DNA of 64,000 nucleotides from Cristatella mucedo (lineage: Eukaryota > Bryozoa > Phylactolaemata > Cristatellidae). The translations under genes and the position numbers were made by a program. The DNA lies in NCBI GenBank assembly GCA_009760855.2, contig WPIO01000052.1, positions 1,165,001 to 1,229,000 of the forward strand, given 5' to 3'. The notes under the pieces were generated by a model. The model was not told the DNA's origin. It did not search any database and saw only the letters and a list, made by a program, of their open reading frames with translations. Of this stretch, positions 1 to 10,336 are shown one piece after another (the stretch's first letter is position 1; every line of letters begins with the position of its first letter).

Positions 1-600
1 CGCCGGCGCGCGCAGAATTTACGACTAATCAACGAAAACACAGCGCTGCTATTCGCTGGGGTCAACCCAGTGCTAGGCCGACGACGCCCTTACCGCTGAG
101 CCCCGCCCCATCCGGAACTAGGCGAGTGCCCTCGGCCCTGTAGCGGCTGTCTCTCTCTCTTTCTCTCGCTCGCTCGTTCGCACGACGTCGTCTTTTGGCG
201 TCTTTTTAGCTGCGCTCAAAGCTCGCTGGCGCTACCGCTGCCGATCTAGCTTGCGCCATCGCGCGCGAGCCAGGGCGGCGGCGGCGGCACATTCGCTGCC
301 CGGTGCGGCGGTGGCGGCAGGAAGCGGAAGGAAGGCCGGCCAGAATCCGCGACGACGCTTCTCGAGGGCCTCTTTGATGGACGTGAAGCGAGAGTGCGGC
401 GCAGTCTTCGTGCGGCCGCGCGCCGTCGCGAGGGACGGCGCGCGCCTGGGGGCCGGCTGCGTCGTCGGCGCCGCCGCCGCCGGAGGCATTCGGACGAGCT
501 CTCGCGATCGAGCGCGCGCCTCGTCCGGTAGAGGCCGCCTTGCCGCCCCCTGTAGAAGGCGGGGCTGCAGCCTGTTCGACGGCGGCATTCTGATGTTCGG
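1..600. other. GC- and CpG-rich stretch, possible promoter/first exon of an off-window gene
   Basis: About 600 bases are far richer in GC and CpG than the following sequence. A minus-strand open frame at 232-588 includes FTSIKEALEKRRRGFWPAF, which looks less random than its Ala/Arg-rich surroundings, but I recognise no family. A CpG-rich transcription start region is the modest reading. Confidence 0.3.
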
Positions 601-754
601 ATACGAATTCAGACGATCGACGGCACGCGTGACTAGACTTTATCTACTACCGAAATTTGGAGCCACACACCTTGCGACGACTCGCCGTATCGATTCTATC
701 GAGTGCCCGGAGCTCAATGCACCCGTCTAAGCAGCTTTCAAAAACCACGCGCCC

Positions 755-857
755 CAACATTTCCCTTTGCAGCAAATGTAAAGCGCCTAGAAAGAGATTG
801 AGTTCTCTGAGGGCGCGTTATCAAGTGCATTATTATTATTATTATTATTATTATTAA
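755..857 (+). mobile_element. LINE family A, 3' tail only
   Basis: Carries the family A tail (AAATGTAAAGCGCCTAGAAA, then GAGATTGAGTTCTCTGAGGG) and ends in an ATT run at about 829-856. A severely 5'-truncated copy. Confidence 0.75.
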
Positions 858-1448
858 CACTTGGGCAGCCGCTGCGCTTAGTACCGCAACGACATTGACC
901 CTCACAGCGAAGTAGTTCAGCCGCGTTCGACCCTCGTGCGACAGCCATTTGATGAACAGCGGTGGCAAGCCGATATTCGCGCCTTCACCTTCAACGGACC
1001 GCGTAGCGAGTCCCCGTCTTATTTAGTTGATGCACTGTGGCGGCAGCTCGGCACTCACTCTCTCGTATCCTCATAGGACAGCGTCTCGACGGTCCCTTTC
1101 TTTCGTTTGAAGGCTACCGGAGACGTAAGACAGCGTAAGCGTAACTTATTTTATCAAGTCCAAAGCAGCGATACTGACACTGCTTCGCTTCAGTCACTTC
1201 CTTTTTTAGCTGTCTTCGTCATTCCTTCACTGTCAACAGCCTTTCCAATTATTTTAAAGTTCGTGTGCGTCCTCGTGCTCTTGCTAAGTTGAAGGAGACA
1301 TCACATTATTTGCTAACAACTGAATTAGTCGAATTAATGCGCAAAGCCGTCAGGGCTTTGAGTGTAACGTTAAAAATAATTTTAATGTAAGCTTGTTTCC
1401 AAAGCTTACTGAAATTAATGACAAAAATGAGTAGGCTATACTTTCGAT
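858..1448. other. Non-coding stretch, nothing recognised
   Basis: Mixed composition with short chance open frames only; no motif, splice-linked exon or repeat recognised. Confidence 0.5.
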
Positions 1449-1862
1449 TTGACACTCCGACAGCAACCACGCGACGGTACGGAAACACCGAATGTCCAAA
1501 CTGTTTATTTGGGCTCGCAGCGCGACGGCTCATGGAACATATTTCCGACTTGCGTCCCTACTTGCCCTTACTTGACCACATTTAAAGAGACGCTAGAAAC
1601 GCATCTATCTATCACAGTATTTAGTGGGTCCATGCGATTCGTCCTTTGTGTGCTTATGCGTGCTGACATTGTGCTTGATGCCACTAACCATATTCGAATG
1701 CTGAGCCTGTGCTCGTAACCCTTAACCATGTTATGCTGTTGTCATTGAGCATGCTACCATTAACTAATCGACCGTGCTTCCTTTGCAGCATAATGTAAAT
1801 TGTCTAGAAAGAGATTGAGTTATTTGAGGGTGCTGTATCAAATGTATTATTATTATTATTAT
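1449..1862 (+). mobile_element. LINE family A, 3' fragment
   Basis: Contains degraded C-terminal coding sequence (LTTFKETLETHL), the post-stop region resembling other copies (GTGCTTATGCGTGCTGACA), the tail and an ATT run. Confidence 0.75.
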
Positions 1863-3130
1863 GATTAGCAAGGTAGAATAGAAATGCGCCGGCTTCTTAC
1901 TTCCCTCGCTTCGCTCGCAGTCTTTCCAGTCAGACCCCTAAAATATTTACAAGATGATGAACGATTTTTTCGATAAGTCTGACCGGTCCCACTGCCCGGA
2001 TATGTACAGTGCGGCTAATAATAATTCGCCTGCTATTTCGCCATTTAGAAAAAAATCGCACCAATGCGTGAAGCCTCCATAAAGCCACGTTCACCTAAAG
2101 CAGGCGTTGAGTCGCGCCACCTGCGACCTTCATCTCAGGAAATCGTCCAACATTTCCGTTGATGAAGTAGTTACTATAAATAAGGTCAGTGAAAAGAGCT
2201 TGCCACCGGCAGGGTCTATAAAATCCCCCCTCTGCTTTTCACTGGTAGACAAACATAGCCATTGCAGATTTGTTAATGCTTTGCTATATACAAGAGTTGT
2301 TCCAAAGTCACTTAAAGTTTTAGGACAGATCTCGGCATTTTGGAAAACTCTGCGACCGGCACGTGAACTGCAGCAGTGCGTTTGTTAGCGATGAATAAAC
2401 TTATGCCAATCTGACCCACTGCCTCTAAGAACAGGCTCTTCGATTGTTAGTCCAAGGACTGAAAAGTTGGCTGGGTGAAGTCACACCCCGGTGACTTCTC
2501 AATTGACCCCCTCAAGATCGAGGTTTTCCTCTTCAAAAAAATCCTGACTGCGGGTCTGCTTCTGTCATCCACTGCTGCTTAGCGCTGATACGAGTAAGGT
2601 CAGACAAGCTCTCGGCTTTAGATAGCTGGCTTCGTGCGCGCCCAAACGTCAAGGTCGAGTGCAAACGAACGATTCGCTTTTCTTTTCTGCTCCGACTTTA
2701 GAAGACCGGCGAGATAGGTGGAGAGCAGTGTCGTGAAGCAGCAGGTGCCAGTACGCAGGGCGGGCGCGCGAGCGCGCCCGATCGCATTCCCGGCACTCTC
2801 TCTGCAGCTCATTGCAATGTCTTGTCTGTCGATTCGGGAATGAACGCAATGCTCTGATACAGGCTGTACCTTCGTGGGATGCTGCGATCAAACGTGGGTC
2901 AGTCATAGCCCCCCCCCCGCTGCCGATTGCTCTCTGCCAGCAAGTTTGTATAGGCTTAGTGTAAGTAATGCAGATCAGACTCATGCGAATCAGAATCAGA
3001 GGCCTTTGAGTTCGCGATTCGCTAAGACAACTGCGATCAGCGAATTGAGTGAGCTGACGGCTGACGATAGACCGTTGACCAGGACAGTACGATGCCACGC
3101 AGACTATTCTAGCGATCCTTCATGCACGAT

Positions 3131-3176
<46 letters not shown>

Positions 3177-4000
3177 TTTTTTATCAAGAAGTATGTTCTG
3201 AGTACAGCTATGTATCGACGATGTTCATACGATTCGTTAGCCTCAAGATGCAACTGGGAGCCCTATCCAGTTATTACGATGTGTATATGGGGAGCGGCCC
3301 AAGGTTTGCTATGTTATTTTAACGTCGTCACCATTGCACGATCACGATGCAAGCGCTACTGCAGAAAATCTAAGCGACACAAGACTTCTATTTCAAAGAG
3401 GATGTTTAGTGTACTAACTGCACCAGTAATAGCGGAAGCTGATTCGCATTATTTAGAAGATAGCAGAACAGGAAAAAATAAGTCACTACTAGTGCTTCGT
3501 CCGTCTAAATGGACGGACTAGCCATTTTCTGGTTCCCTCAGAAATTGCTTTCTTAACTCTGCTGAGCTCACTTTATTGCTGAAGGTACTCACATTCTACC
3601 TCATGGGAAGCTCCTACAACCTCATAAATATTTATATGCACTGGAAATGTCTAGACTGCTCAAAAACCGCAAAGTGCTTGTGAACTTTCACTCGTAGCTT
3701 CTTCGCCTTTACTGGCTGCATCCGCCTGCCTCCGGTTCCTTCTTTTAGAAATCTCTCAAAAAGGAAGCGATGATTTCTCAGAGAAATCCCGAGCAATTTC
3801 TCCGTAGACTCCTTTGGGCCAAACATTTAGCACACCAAAAGTGCCCGCACAAAGCAAACGTACGTGCAGCAATGCAAACCAACCGCGAATTCCTGGAAAA
3901 TGTAATTTAAACGACTGTTCACTAATGTTAAATATAGATCCACTGGCATATTGCCGATGATTAGCAACTAAAACAGTATGCAAATAAAACTCTTGCACAT
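1863..4000. other. Intergenic stretch with AT microsatellite, no gene seen
   Basis: No recognisable gene. An AT run at 3133-3174 creates artificial Ile-Tyr frames on both strands; the 215-codon frame across it is not supported by any family. Confidence 0.5.
3133..3174. repeat. (AT)n microsatellite
   Basis: About 21 uninterrupted AT units. Confidence 0.95.
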
Positions 4001-4975
4001 ATGTAATGTAGTGTAATGTAATGTAATGTGTAATGTATCTCCGTCTGTAACTCCCCAAAGTCATAAAGACCGCGTGGGTGTTACGCAGAAGGGTTTTGTA
4101 TAGCGAACTCACAGCCTAAATGGCTTTCGGTACGCATTCGGTAGCCAACAGACTTCGTCTCACGCAACAAAGAGAAATTGGGAAGCATAGCAGTGTCAGG
4201 AGAGCAGTTGAGGTAGTGAGTAGCATAGAAGTAGCAGCTCAGGACCGCTGAAAAGGATGCGCCATAGTCCGCAGTAGGAGAGTAGTTGTCGTTGCGTAAG
4301 AATTGTGGAAGCGAGTTCCACAGTCTAGGACATGCAGAGCTAAAGCTTCTGTCGCCAACTGTCTTTAAGCGGAGGAATGGGACAGCTAATTTATTGTCCA
4401 CACAGGACCTGAGGGCGCGAACAGGCTGAAACTTATGCAGCAGTTCAGCTAGGTACGAAGGAACCAAGTCGTGGCGGGCCTTGTGGGTCAGCGTAAGAAC
4501 TTTGCTCTGTATCCTTTGCTCAACCGGCAACCGTCCTAGCTCTTTCAGCAAAGGTGACACGTGCTCAAACCGCTGGGACTTGAAGACCAGCCTTGCAGCC
4601 ATATTCATTGTCCGCTGTAGTGGCATAATAGCTTTCTTTGGCAGCCCAGCCAAAAGGGAATTACAATAATCAAGCCGAGACAGAACTAAAGAGCTAGTTC
4701 AATTTTTTACAAGCCACTGTGGGAGACAGCTCCTAATCTTGGATAGGGATCGGATGTGATGGCTAGCTGTAGAGGCAGTCTTCTGAATGAAGCTTTTGAA
4801 ATTGAGGCAGCTGTCGAACACGACACCTAAATTTCGAGCACGTGTTGATGGTCGCACAATAGCATCACCTATTAGAAGAGCAAAGCCTTTTAATCCAGCC
4901 ACACGCTTAGGGTGTCTTATGAGCAGTAGTTTGGTTTTATCATCGTGTATTTTCAGGAACATCAGCTAAAGAAAC
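4001..4975 (-). mobile_element. LINE family B (CR1/L2-like), 3' half
   Basis: The minus strand encodes RNLGVVFDSCLNFKSFIQKT, HHIRSLSKIRSCLP and a downstream AARLVFKSQRFEHVSPLLKE block, the C-terminal part of a CR1/L2-type reverse transcriptase polyprotein, split over two frames. The 3' end at 4001-4040 is a TTACA-like pentanucleotide tail. Truncated and frame-broken. Confidence 0.8.
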
Positions 4976-5734
4976 GTACTTACTAGTTACTAGTATTAAG
5001 TATCGAGTTCACGACCTTAGTAAGTAAGGCACTTCGTCGAATAAAGGCCACATCTACGGTATATGTAGCGAGCCAGCTGAAGACTACGCCTAAGCATTCA
5101 TGCACATGAAATAATGTAAAACAAGAAAGCATATTGGAAACCATTCACTATTAAAAACGCACTCACAACTATTTCCCACCATACCACCTTCTCCGCTGAC
5201 TCCAGTTGTTTAACTGTGCCTCTAACAAAGCTAAAATCCTTATGAGACCTCGCTTTCAGTTTCTATACTCTTAAGGCCTAGATCTAGCTAATGACTGACT
5301 TACCAATATCTTTTGACGACACGTTTAAATGGAAGATAAAAGCCGCCTCTTCCTCACAGGATGAGTTGCTCTGTTCGCGTAATTTGTCCTTTGGCATGCG
5401 CATGCGTGCTGAAGTTCTTGTTTGTCACGCTAGTCATTCGACAAGTCGGGACAGGTTTCGATGGACACTCGGAGTTTTGGGGGTTGATGAGTGTCTACTT
5501 GTCGCCATCCTAAGAGAACGCCCGGTAGCAATTTATTATGATTTATTTAATTTGAGTTGAAAAGCAGAGTCTCTTAAAATAATAGGGTGGTCCGAAGAGA
5601 CGCCTTGCCAAGGCAAAAGTAATAGAGTCTGCCTAGATCCTAATGATCTGGATCGTTGCTTCATTCACGACCTCTAAACTATACTCGGCAGTCGGTAACG
5701 AAATGCATGCCGTCTAGCAAACGTAATAATAATG
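4976..5734. other. Non-coding stretch, nothing recognised
   Basis: A 90-codon plus-strand frame at 5291-5560 has no family resemblance. No repeat identified. Confidence 0.45.
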
Positions 5735-7440
5735 TCTTTCTTGTGGCGCTGTTGTAGAACTAAATCTCTAACAGGGTGCTTTACAATGTTTTTAGGATAT
5801 GCAATAATCAACAGTAGATGACAAGCAAGGTATCATGCTCAGACAGGCACGCAAAAGCACACGAGCACACGTGCTTAGACGACCATTGCAAGAGCAGTTA
5901 AGAAGACACTCAGGGCCGCCTGCAATTAGGACCTTCACTTATTAACGCTAGCCGACTCGTGCACAGGCACCAACGCATAGCATGCGAAAAAAAAGAAAGT
6001 CCATTGGTGAGCGCGGAAAGCTAAGCGGAGCGATGCATGTTTAGCTGAGACTGAAGTGATGCAAAATCAGGGCAAGTGGTAATGGAAGCCAGAAGCTAGC
6101 TCCCGAATTTTAGTGAACATGAACTGAACGGCCGATCCTCTAAAGATTTCAATCTATGAAGAGAAATAGCAAGACGACCGGAAGCTGAGCGGTTCGAGAG
6201 CACAGTGGTAGGCTGATAAACGAGCCGAGTGACCTGTAGGCCAGATAGTGGATCTTGCAGTCAATTAGACACTTTATAGAATAAATACTAGCTGATTTAA
6301 CAGCAACAGAAGAGCCTTTACGGCTATCACCACCGCCGCTTGCAGCGGCTATAATGGAACACCGACCGCAGGACTAGAACCCAAGACCTCGGGATCGTGG
6401 TCGTGAAAAGCAACCGCCTTACCTAGCGAGCCAGCACGGCTCACCAAGGAAGCCAGTGAATCTCGGACAGAAGTGGTGTGATTTGGCAGACTCGCCGGTT
6501 ATTACTGACCAGACGAGCTGCCGATTTTACACCAGTTAAAGATGATTAAGTGCATCGGCCGGGAGTCCACAATAAAAAATTGCAATAATCAAAACGCGAT
6601 TTCAAAACCCCCTAAACTAGTTTGCCTGTGGTACCCTTGTCTAAGGAGGCCCTAATTTTGGCAACGCGTCGTCAGCTGAGAGCCTTCCGACATGACAGTG
6701 GGGGTTATGTGTTTGCAAGTCCATTTGGAATAGCTCACCCATATTACGGTCAGATGGTACTGGAACGGTGCTAGACAAATCTTGAAGTTGAGGTCTTTGA
6801 ACTTGAGGGTGACACTAGGCTTACTTATATCTAGTAGGTTGGTCTTGTCGTCGTTATGCTTCACGAAGTTAGTTGTCGTCCATGTGCGAATGTCGTCGAT
6901 GCAGGCGGCATCTGAATTAAGTGAGTCGGATGCCGAGTCGGAGGCTGACGAGGATAGAAAAATAAGTAGTGAGTGAGCTTCATTGGTGTAGAAATGAAAG
7001 CCATGGTTGCTTTTGGTGATGGCATCTGCCGGAGGGAGAGTATACATCGTGAAAAAAGGCGTGCCTAAGACTGCACTCAGCAGAATCCCGTGCTTCAACG
7101 ATGGCCTTCCGAATGACCGAGAGCCATTTGCAACTAACCTCTAACGCATCTCACTGAGGGAGGACATAACCCTGTTTAGCACCGAGTCATCGATACCTTG
7201 GCATGTCGAGCAGCACTCCATAAGAATCTGACAGTCAATCGTGTCAAATGTTGCTGAGAGATCTAGAGGACATGGCACGGCCTTCCTATGCTTGAGGCGG
7301 GCGTCGAGTCTGCTCGACGCCCGCTGCTTTCCCTGTAATCCCCGGATGTCGTGCGTTTGTGCTCTCTGTTGTAAACACAAATTGACTCACATGCCGAGCT
7401 TCCGAAGCCAAAATTCGAGGATCGCTGGCAATCAAACCTA
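5735..7440 (-). mobile_element. LINE family C, old long copy interrupted by a SINE
   Basis: On the minus strand, strongly degraded reverse transcriptase (DLSATFDTIDCQILME near 7270) is followed by TNLLDISKPSVTLKFKDL near 6830 and a C-terminal region resembling the copy at 58.0-58.7 kb. The tail lies near 5740. SINE family 1 is inserted at 6287-6444. Whether the two halves are one element is inferred from collinearity. Confidence 0.6.
6287..6444 (-). mobile_element. SINE family 1 (tRNA-derived)
   Basis: The minus strand reads GTGAGCCGTGCTGGCTCGCT, a tRNA-like head with an A-box, a degraded B-box, then a body with a GC-rich hairpin and a conserved GCTGTTAAATCAGCT-like end (here altered). Inserted in LINE C. 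Confidence 0.75.
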
Positions 7441-7747
7441 CGCTCGCGGATGACATTTAGCCTTTTTCGCTCTTATGAGCTGATAAGACCGTAAGACTCT
7501 GTCCGTCGCAGTCTGACTAAAGTAATTAAGTTTGACCCTTTGCAATGCTGTAGCTAGACTGGGTAACGGGTAGGTCCGTTGAAGCGTTGGCTACGGAGCT
7601 GGTTTCTCATTAGCGTCAGAATGCCGAAAGAGGTGTAATACTTGAAACCAACAGCTTTTGTAACACAAGTAAGCAACAAGAACAAAGCACTTCTGTTGTA
7701 GCTCTAAGATTGAGCAAATCTGTAGCGATAAAGTAAGTAAAGTAAAT

Positions 7748-7830
7748 GTCAACTGATTCAACAGCCTCTCTTATATAACGGCAGAAGAGGGTTAGCGGCT
7801 ATCACTCTCACTTGCAGTGAGCAATAAAAA
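7748..7830 (-). mobile_element. SINE family 1, 3' fragment
   Basis: Contains the family's body hairpin (TCACTGCAAGTGAGAGTGA on the minus strand) and a degraded tail; the tRNA-like head is missing. Confidence 0.5.
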
Positions 7831-8224
7831 CCTGCACGCTGCAGGAAAGCGAATAATAATGAGAAGATGTCTGGACAGCTGCCACGAGCTACTGCGGTAC
7901 CATATCGCTAAGAAAAGCATCGAAGACTGTTTAGCACTTACCAGCAGATGGGACCATCGAAGTTAGCTTTGTGCAGTATGACCTCAGTCAATACTGTCAC
8001 AGTTCATTGATTCATGCGCACACACATGTAGATACGTGTTAACTGGCACGCACGCACACACGGGTGTAAAAAGGAACTTCAATTGATTTAAATCTCCAAA
8101 AAAGAAAGCACCAATTAAAGGTCATTTCCTTAACTTAAATGATTGGGCTCGGTCACAGTTGGTGGAACTGTAGTTCGCAAGTGCTGAAGTCTATACAGTT
8201 CCGCTGTAAGATTGATTCTCTAAT
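7831..8224. other. Non-coding stretch, nothing recognised
   Basis: No frame or repeat supported here apart from a few CA dinucleotides near 8020-8060. Confidence 0.45.
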
Positions 8225-8528
8225 AGTAATACGTCATTTTTATCGCGCCCTAAGAGAGCTGAATCTGTATCCTTCGCTCTACAGCTTCCTCCAAGAGAAT
8301 TATTAACCAATGTTAAGTGACATGCATAGTATCAAGCTTGAAAAAACCACTCAGGTATGGTGATTAGGCCAAAACACTAAAGAAAACATGAAGACATTCG
8401 TGTCTACCGGTTAGAATGACATCTAAGTAGTTTCCTGCAATGAGTCACGCATTGGTAAATACACAGAGAAAGAAACAGGAGCACGGAAAAGACGACTGTG
8501 ACCCAGGTGAACAGCAAGCTGACCCGCT

Positions 8529-8580
8529 CAGGTATGCCTTCAGGTATGCCTTCAGGTATGCCTTCAGGTATGCCTTCAGG
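8529..8580. repeat. 12-bp minisatellite (CAGGTATGCCTT)n
   Basis: About 4.3 near-perfect units of CAGGTATGCCTT inside the old LINE C copy. Confidence 0.9.
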
Positions 8581-8710
8581 TGAGACTTAAATGATTAAAA
8601 GTCACAGAAGGCGGTGACATAGATTGGAAGTAATTCCGCGCTTTCGGTGCATACGAACTGAAGGCTAGATCTCCGAAAGATTACAATGTAGTGCGAGGAA
8701 CGGCCATATT

Positions 8711-8885
8711 GGTGAGCCGTGATGGCACACTAGGTAAGGCGGTTGCTTTCACGACCTCGGTCCAGAGGTCGTCGGTTCGAGTCCTGCGGTGGGCGATTCT
8801 GCATCGCCACTGCAAGCGGTGGTGATAGCCGTAAAGGCTCTTCTGTCGCTATACAAAGAGGAACTGCTTAATCAGCAAGGATTTT
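8711..8885 (+). mobile_element. SINE family 1 (tRNA-derived), well preserved
   Basis: Head GAGCCGTGATGGCACACTAG contains an A-box and GGTTCGAGTCC is the B-box of an internal pol III promoter. A body with the inverted pair TCGCCACTGC/GCGGTGGTGA follows, then the CTGCTTAATCAGC end. This is a SINE rather than a tRNA gene, because the body and end recur in other copies. Confidence 0.85.
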
Positions 8886-9245
8886 TTATTTGTTTATTTA
8901 TTCATACGACCGGAAGCCCAGGAGCCACCGTTCGAGAGCACGTGACCAGAGGAACGATGAGTTTAACTAGATTGGCTGGTGCGAACCAGTGACACAATCT
9001 GTAGGCCAGAGGGAAATCCTGCAGTCAGCTCGATGCTCGATATGGTGCCAGTGAACCTCAGACAGACTTAGTAGGAAGTGACAGCTGCGCCAATGATGAC
9101 AGACCAGACTAGCTGCCAAGTTCAAGACCAGGACATGGCTCCAGCGTCGTTTCATGCCAGCTCGGCTCAGTGCAGATCTCTCAGTAACAGGAGGTTCGAA
9201 TTCATTGGCAGCGCGGGCCGGTCAATTAGCATCTTGCCGGCCGCG

Positions 9246-9395
9246 ATAGCCTGGGAGGTAAGGTGCTTGCTCGTCAGGATCGAGTTCGCGGGTTCGAATC
9301 CTGCAGTGGACAATCCTTTATTGCGAACTGCAAGCGAGGGCGATAGCCGTCAAAGCTCCCCTGCCGCCATACAAACGAGGCTGTTAAATCGTTAA
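9246..9395 (+). mobile_element. SINE family 1, diverged copy
   Basis: B-box GGTTCGAATCC, the body hairpin and the GAGGCTGTTAAATCG end are present; the head is diverged. Confidence 0.7.
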
Positions 9396-9599
9396 TATTG
9401 TTTTTTTGAAAAGTGCATGTCAGAACCTTGGGAAGCCTTTGGACTGAGGTTAGAAGAATAAAACTCTGCCTCGTTAAGGCTCCGCTTGCATTCCACATGA
9501 ATGCACCAAAGGTTTTCGTGGGGGCAACCAATCGCTCTAGCTCGGCTCACCGCTAACTTTGCTTTTGGACCCCTGTTGACTAAGCACGAAAGCTATGTG

Positions 9600-10336
9600 T
9601 CTTGTTCCAGAGGGGCCCCTTCATTAGACGACCACATCAGCTCCACAGTCAAATCTGCCTAGTTGCAGATACATAACATTGCTAAAATTAGGGCTTGTTT
9701 AGACAGAGATACCACATCTAAATTGGTCCATGCATTTTTGAAATCCCGCTTTGACTTCTGTAACTCACTGCTTGCTGGTTTACCGGCCTGTGCAATCAGG
9801 CGCTTATAGCTTGTGCAAAACTCAGCAGCTAGGCTTCTCTGTCGTGAGCATCGCAGTTGCCACATCTCACCACTTCTCGCCGACGTGCACTGGCTCCCAG
9901 TCAAGCAATGCATCAACTTCAACAAGGTTTTATCACTCAATTTTAGATCCCTTCATTCTTTGACTCCAGCCTACTTATCAGATCTATTGCCCATCAGGCT
10001 AAGTATCGTACCATCAGCTTTTCGGAAACTAATTGTTTACTTATACCTCGTACAAACCTCAAATCCTTGGGAGACAGCGCCTTTAAGTTGTATGCTCCCA
10101 CAGCCTGAAAATCAGTCCCGATTTGCGTTATGACATCTCCTTACTTGACTACATTTAAAAAGAAACTAAAAACGCACAAATTTATGACAGCATTTAGTTT
10201 GTCCCTGTGATTCGTCCTTTATGTACTTATGCGTGCTGACACTGTGCATGCTGCCACTAACCATATTTGCATGTTGATCCTGTGTATGTCACCTCTAACC
10301 GTGTTATGCTTGTTGTAATTGAGCATTCTACCACTA
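9600..10336 (+). mobile_element. LINE family A, 3' half
   Basis: Encodes, with breaks, DDHISSTVKS-like, then ARLLCREHRSCHISPLLADV and a WLPVKQCINFNKVLSL block of the family A polyprotein C-terminus. Ends in an ATT-type run tail-to-tail with the next copy. Confidence 0.8.

Larger units (their letters stand above)
8225..9165 (-). mobile_element. LINE family C, old copy interrupted by a SINE
   Basis: Begins with a family tail (GCGCCCTAAGAGAGCTGAAT, as printed on the plus strand) and continues with sequence parallel to 5735-6590 and 58.0-58.7 kb (for example GACCGGAAGC...GGTTCGAGAGCAC). SINE family 1 splits it at 8711-8885. No intact frame. Confidence 0.55.

Noticed and set aside
2874-3521. 215-codon plus-strand open frame
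   Set aside because: It crosses an AT microsatellite that cannot produce a stop in this frame; no family resemblance on either side.
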